Positions 59,236 to 64,000 of a stretch of DNA of 64,000 nucleotides are shown here, piece after piece (position 1 is the stretch's first letter; every line of letters starts with the position of its first letter). The stretch is from Combretum micranthum (lineage: Eukaryota; Streptophyta; Magnoliopsida; Myrtales; Combretaceae), in assembly GCA_024138025.1 (NCBI GenBank), contig JAMXBD010001376.1, positions 186,001 to 250,000 of the forward strand, written 5' to 3'. The notes beneath the pieces were generated by a model. That model was given only the letters and a program-made list of their open reading frames with translations, did no database searches and was not told where the DNA came from. Position numbers and translations under genes: made by a program.

Positions 59236-61492
59236 TCACCAAATATTGTTAAAAATTAAAAGATACAAGCAATTAATCGGCCATTTTTCTGTCATCAATA
59301 TAAACATTTGTCAAATATTATTTAATAGAGACACTATACTGTACATACTTTAATGTACAAATATTGATTTGCCAAAATCTAAAGATGAAATAATAAATTG
59401 CTAAAAATGAATGTATAGGCAGTTGGCCTGTCATTATTCATTTTATTCAAGTATAATTCACATGTTACCATGCAATTTTCAAATCTTAATCGCATATTAG
59501 ACAATTGATTTCATAAATTTCAATTTCGACATATAGGTTCTTTGCCAATTATTAGCTAGTAAATTGTGTGTTCAGCATGAGATTTCTTTATAAACTAGAC
59601 TCGTGTCTCTAAGATGCCATTTTGATAAAGTGATTTGGTAATCAATTTTATCTCTATTCTATTTAGTAATTATTTTTTGTAGAAGGGTTAGACTTACCTT
59701 TCAGTTGTTGATAAAGCCTAATAAGATGAGTGAGAAGTAGATAAAGAGCAAAATATGTGTGTGTGTGTGTGTGTATCATCTCATTATCTTTACTTTCTTG
59801 ATCTAGAGATTACATAATTAACCGAATAAGTAAATTGAATGGGTATTAAGATTAGGCAATATATTTACCTAATTGATTTTAATTTGGTGAATTTTTGAAG
59901 TTAATATTGAGAAGGTTTTTATGGGTTTTTTAGCTAAAAAAGAAAGTGTAAGAATAGTTATTTTGGTAGGCAACTTTTGATAAAAGAAGAGAAGTAAAGA
60001 TAAATAAAATTTGGAGTGTCATGTAGGATGATTCTAGAATAGGTAAGGCATCTAATAGAGATAATTAGGAGTGGTTGGTCTTAAGTGCACCTTAATATAT
60101 TTTTAAGGAGGATAATTAAGTGTTTTAGGTGTAGTTTGGTAGTATGAGCTCATGTGACTAGACATACACTTAGGTTTGTATCATGGGCTAGGCTTTAGAT
60201 GGATGGGCTGGCTAAATTGAATTAGGAATTTGATTTAGCAATTTGACTTTTTGCTAAATTAGCATTTAGCTCAAATTTAGAGAAATGGGAATTTGGATAT
60301 CGAATTTTAAGAAAATTAGCTAAATTGAGAAATTGACAATTTAGATCATTGAATTTAGAGAAATTTAGATAAGTTTGATATTTAGACATGATTTGAGTAA
60401 TTTGACAAATTGGAAAAGAAATTTGATATGATTGAATCTCTAATTTCAAATTAATCCAATTAATTGTTCAATCATTTCAATATACCTAATTACATACTAT
60501 AGCTCACATTATGTAATTATCTAAGTATCTAAGTTCAATTACTAAATCAAATTTTAATTTAAGGTTTAAAATTACCTATATTTTTATACTATTTAGTTAT
60601 ACTTTCCTTTTTGTTTATTAAAATTTGGGATATTTCAATCACATTCTAGACATCAAAAATTAGAAGGGAAAACAGACATGGAAAGTATCAAGGGTTTCAA
60701 AAAATTTGAAAAAAAAGTGAACCCATGTTGGGTTAAATTGAGTTGTGATTTAGATCCAATCAAATCAATAAGTGAACTTTTGGGCCAAGCTTTTAGCTTT
60801 TATTCCTAATTGCTTTGCTTTCCTTTTCTAATCATGTTTCTTTCAAAATGGAGGAAACACTTGAATTGTTGCTAAATTAAGGCTTGGTTTTTGTTATGAT
60901 CTTGCTTTCCTTTTCTAGATGTGCTTTTGTAAATGGATTACAAGCTTCAATTTGCATTAATTTCTTGTTTTTTTTGCTAGGTTTTGAGCTATTGGGTATG
61001 TGTTAAAAACTCAAAGTTTGACCTTTATTATTGGTGAGATTAGGGTTTTGAGTTTTGTCTTGATTTTCTTTACTTTCTTCTAGTTAAAGTTAAAAAGCTT
61101 TGAAGTGCTTATGATTTGAGTGTCTTTCTAGGTTTTAGGCAAGGCAAGTGAGTGCATGAATCATAACACAAGGCTTGACCTTTGTGTGCATGCATGTGTA
61201 TGTGTTTAGGTTCGGAAGTGGAGATGGTGGAGAAAAGTAAAAGGTGATTTGAGTTGCAATGAGGTTTATTGAAGAGAAGATTCAAGAAGAAGAAGATGAT
61301 GAAATTTTTTAGGAAACTGATGAATAAAGAGATGATACCTTTCGATGGGACTTAATTAAAAGTAAAAAAAAAAAAATGTTATAGGTAGAAAATCACTAAT
61401 AGAGTTCTAAAGGCTTGTAACCAAACAACACTATTAATGGTGCATCGAGGGATGATTTGGCATGACTACTCTAATAATTAAGTCAGTAATGC

Positions 61493-61530
<38 letters not shown>

Positions 61531-63303
61531 AGGAAGTGTGTAAATAAAGTATGTAAGTGAAATTAGTTACCAATATGTCTCTTTTCATTATAATCTTGAG
61601 TTCTATTTATAGATGATGGTCATGACAATATGGGGGCCCATAGAATATTCTAGGTCCACGTGACACATTCTTAAGGGAAGAAAATAAACTCGAGTGTAGA
61701 TCTCTTACTAGCAGCTGAATGGACTTGAGGTAATGATGGTGGTCATCTAAGAAGTGTAGCTAGGTAGGTGGAGAGCAATTTCTTTGGCACCTAAGGAGGT
61801 ATGGCAAGTCGGGAAGTTTAGAGTACCTTTAGGGAGATAGAGGAACTCAGGATATGTTTTCATTAGAAGAGGAGCTTGAAGGAGGAGGAGCTCTGTTCAG
61901 GTCCTTATGTGTACCAATGGAAGGAAATTGGCTTTTAGCCTAGTGAATGACTGAGACCTATAGACCGAGGTGGTCCAATGCACTTAATGAATTCCAAAGA
62001 CTTTATTGCTGGTCTATTTTGCTAGTATTGGGCCATTTGAGTCATGATTAAGTAAAGCCTATTAACAAACAACATTATGTGGAATTTTATGGTTTTTTTT
62101 TATGCGTGGTGGAAAAAAAAAAAGGTATGTGCATTATTATTATTATTATTATATTTGCATACACACATGTCGCTTAGTGATTAGAGGTTTTTGTCATCTA
62201 GGAAGACAGAGCTAACACCATTAGCAGGGGGTAGTGATTTTGTTCTCAAAATGTTATCTCAAGTAGTAAATTACTGCTTTTAGAGTATAATTAATTAATT
62301 ATTCTTTTGATCAAAGTTCATGTAGCATTTGAGTCATTAATCCTAACATATATAATCATATTTTAATAATTTATTTATTTATATATTTATTCATTTTGTA
62401 TATGTAACATAATGGGTTTAACTTTATCCTATTTTGAATCGTTGCAAATGGTCGATTTTAGATCATGGCCAAGGTACTTATATGTTATTCATATTTAAAC
62501 TTATTTAACAAGGCTCAATAAAAAGTTTTAACTCTTCTCAAGCTTCACAAGTTTTTAAACCATCCAAGCGTTAGCTTTAATGATCTATTTGATAGTAGTC
62601 ACAACACCTTTCAAAAACTTAAAAGGAAGGTGTCCCATAACATTCGATGGGTTCCCAAATAGGGGATGGACACTGGATTATACGACTAGATGAGCTTTAA
62701 TTAAGTTAATTTTAAAATTATTTATTAATATTCATATGTTATTACAATTATATTACATCTTATATATTTATGAGAATTTCATAATGATTTTAATGAGATA
62801 TTATTAAAACTTCATGAAAAGTATCATTCAAATAATAATTAAGAGTATTTAGTGAATTTCATAAGAGATGGTATATATTACTTTTGAAAATTAATTATTA
62901 TAAAAAAAATAAAATTAATATATGTATAAATTTTTCTTTTAATAAATGTAAATCTTAAAATATATCTAGATAAAATATTTTTTCAATAATTCGTGCTCAT
63001 TTTCTTAGCATAACATGTAGGAAAAAATAATGTTACTAATTGAATTATGTATTTAATGTGCAATATGATTGTTTTTTAGCAAAATAGATCATAAAATATA
63101 TATAGATATGATAGTTATTCAATAATTTATGCAATAACATTAACTAAAAAAAAAAAAGTTACTAAATCAAATTATATGATTAGTGTGCAATAAGATTTAA
63201 TTGTCATTATTAATAATTATTATTACTAATGGTATTCTTTGAATTTAAAATAGTTATTAGCACGAATTTATTTAGTTAGATAATATTATGATAAAAGAAT
63301 TTA
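59236..63303. other. AT-rich intergenic DNA with microsatellites
   Basis: No gene or element could be assigned. Microsatellites: (GT)n at 59756-59774, (GA)n at 61495-61529 and (ATT)n at 62133-62152. The part 60210-60440 is made of variations of AATTTAG/AATTTGA, giving a low-complexity open stretch on the minus strand (60222-60449) that is not a believable gene. Bases 60770-61260 are less AT-rich and look like leader or intron-like sequence but show no coding motif. Confidence 0.4.
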
Positions 63304-63707
63304 GGGTTAATTATAAAAATCCTACATGTTTTTTGATCAATTTGCAAATACACAATTGTGTTAAATTTTTTGGCAAATAAGTGACTTGAATTAATTCAAA
63401 AGTATCAATATTATTTAATAATTTTAGAAGGGTGTCAATATCTTATCGATCTTAAAAAATTATTTTAAATTTATTTTCATTTTTTAAATAATCTTTTATA
63501 TTTTATTTAATTATATGTTGCGATATTTTTTTTATTGAAATTAATTTTTTTAGACCAATAAAACACTAATATGTATTTCTTAAATAAATATATATAATAT
63601 TGATATTTTTGTATAAAACTTGGGCTACCTATTTATAAAAAAAAAAGTAACACAAGTCATGTGGTTTGTAATTACACAAAAACATAGATAAATTTTTTAT
63701 AATTAAA
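63304..63707. mobile_element. Possible foldback (MITE-like) element
   Basis: The left end AGGGTTAATTATAAAAAT and the reverse complement of the right end TTTTAATTATAAAAAA agree, and both continue with ATGTTTTT and AATT phrases for about 75 bases with many mismatches. The start resembles the GGTTAATTAC end of family 1. No coding sequence or clear target-site duplication. Confidence 0.4.
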
Positions 63708-63727
63708 AGAGAGAGTAAAAAAAAAGT

Positions 63728-63800
63728 ACATCAATGGGACTTGAATCCATCATATCATGGATATAAAAGTAGATACTTAACAAATAGATCACACTTAATT
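63728..63800 (-). pseudogene. tRNA-like relic followed by a T run
   Basis: The minus strand has a B-box-like GATTCAAGTCC (63737-63747, 9-10 of 11 consensus positions) about 35 bases after an A-box-like TGATCTATTTG (63781-63791), the spacing of a tRNA gene. A T run (63717-63725 on the complement) follows and could act as a Pol III terminator. A full cloverleaf is not convincing, so it is read as a decayed tRNA or a tRNA-derived SINE head. Confidence 0.3.
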
Positions 63801-63869
63801 CTATGACTTAATTCTTTTTTATAATATACATATAACATATAATTTAAAAAAAAAATATTTTAAAATTAA

Positions 63870-64000
63870 GTTTCCGGGAGTTTGGCCCCAGGTCACCCGT
63901 GTTCTCATGTAACAGCCTAAATCTCCTCTGAAGATGAAACTGTTGGCCGCTCTGTATGATACGCGCGGAAGGACCCATTCCTAGCATCTCTTGATGACAC
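63870..64000. other. G+C-richer end of window, possibly the start of an LTR
   Basis: The last 130 bases differ in composition from the AT-rich sequence before them. TGTAACAGCC at 63909-63918 resembles the start of some Gypsy LTRs. The window ends before this can be tested. Confidence 0.2.

Noticed and set aside
60222..60449. 75-codon minus-strand frame
   Set aside because: Built of repeated AATTTAG/AATTTGA words; low complexity, not a gene.
62160..62240. Third SINE copy
   Set aside because: A short A-box-like phrase is present but no B-box-like sequence follows and the body does not match the other two copies.
1..64000. CRISPR arrays, operons or phage-like systems
   Set aside because: Repeats present are LTRs, microsatellites and foldback arms; none is a spaced array of identical short repeats, and gene structure is not bacterial.

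Overview
The window looks like AT-rich, repeat-dense intergenic DNA from a flowering plant, probably a dicot-type genome. I found no intact protein-coding gene, rRNA gene or functional tRNA gene. Almost everything recognisable is a decayed transposable element: Ty1/Copia and Ty3/Gypsy retrotransposons, solo LTRs, a LINE, tRNA-derived SINEs and foldback (MITE-like) elements. The only host-gene trace is a fragment of about 300 bp from a leucine-rich-repeat receptor kinase (45.84-46.13 kb). All boundaries, target-site duplications (TSDs) and family assignments were read by eye from motifs and repeat ends; no alignment or database search was run.

Layout. 1.4-5.7 kb: a Copia element (+) with 5' LTR, primer-binding site (PBS), gag, protease, integrase and the first bases of RT, then truncated. 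5.7-14.6 kb: mostly unassigned AT-rich DNA holding two SINEs of one family (7.39 and 13.41 kb), two copies of a dispersed repeat (8.48 and 11.47 kb) and a foldback element (14.04 kb). 14.6-17.3 kb: a Copia LTR and a strongly decayed Copia tail. 17.5-33.1 kb: a nested stack built on a minus-strand Ty3/Gypsy element of Tat type. Its integrase is split by a LINE (20.83-25.30 kb, 16-bp TSD) and by a Gypsy LTR of 3,045 bp (17.50-20.55 kb). Its 5' side is abutted or invaded by a solo LTR of about 5.3 kb. 33.4-38.7 kb: a second solo LTR of almost the same length in the opposite orientation. 38.7-47.5 kb: unassigned DNA with a foldback element, a G-quadruplex-like tract, a hAT-like repeat, the receptor-kinase fragment and another foldback element. 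47.55-59.23 kb: a structurally nearly complete minus-strand Gypsy chromovirus (Tekay/Del type) with both LTRs, PBS, polypurine tract, gag, protease, RT, RNase H, integrase and a chromodomain-like tail; its 3' LTR carries a nested Copia solo LTR with a perfect 5-bp TSD. 59.2-64 kb: AT-rich DNA with microsatellites, a foldback element, a tRNA-like relic and possibly the start of another LTR.

How the parts fit. The order of insertion can be partly read from interruptions: the Tat element came first, then the LINE and a 3-kb-LTR Gypsy element inside its integrase. In the 47-59 kb element the Copia insertion and its reduction to a solo LTR came after the Gypsy insertion. Every coding region has stops, frameshifts or a lost catalytic residue, so nothing here looks able to move by itself.
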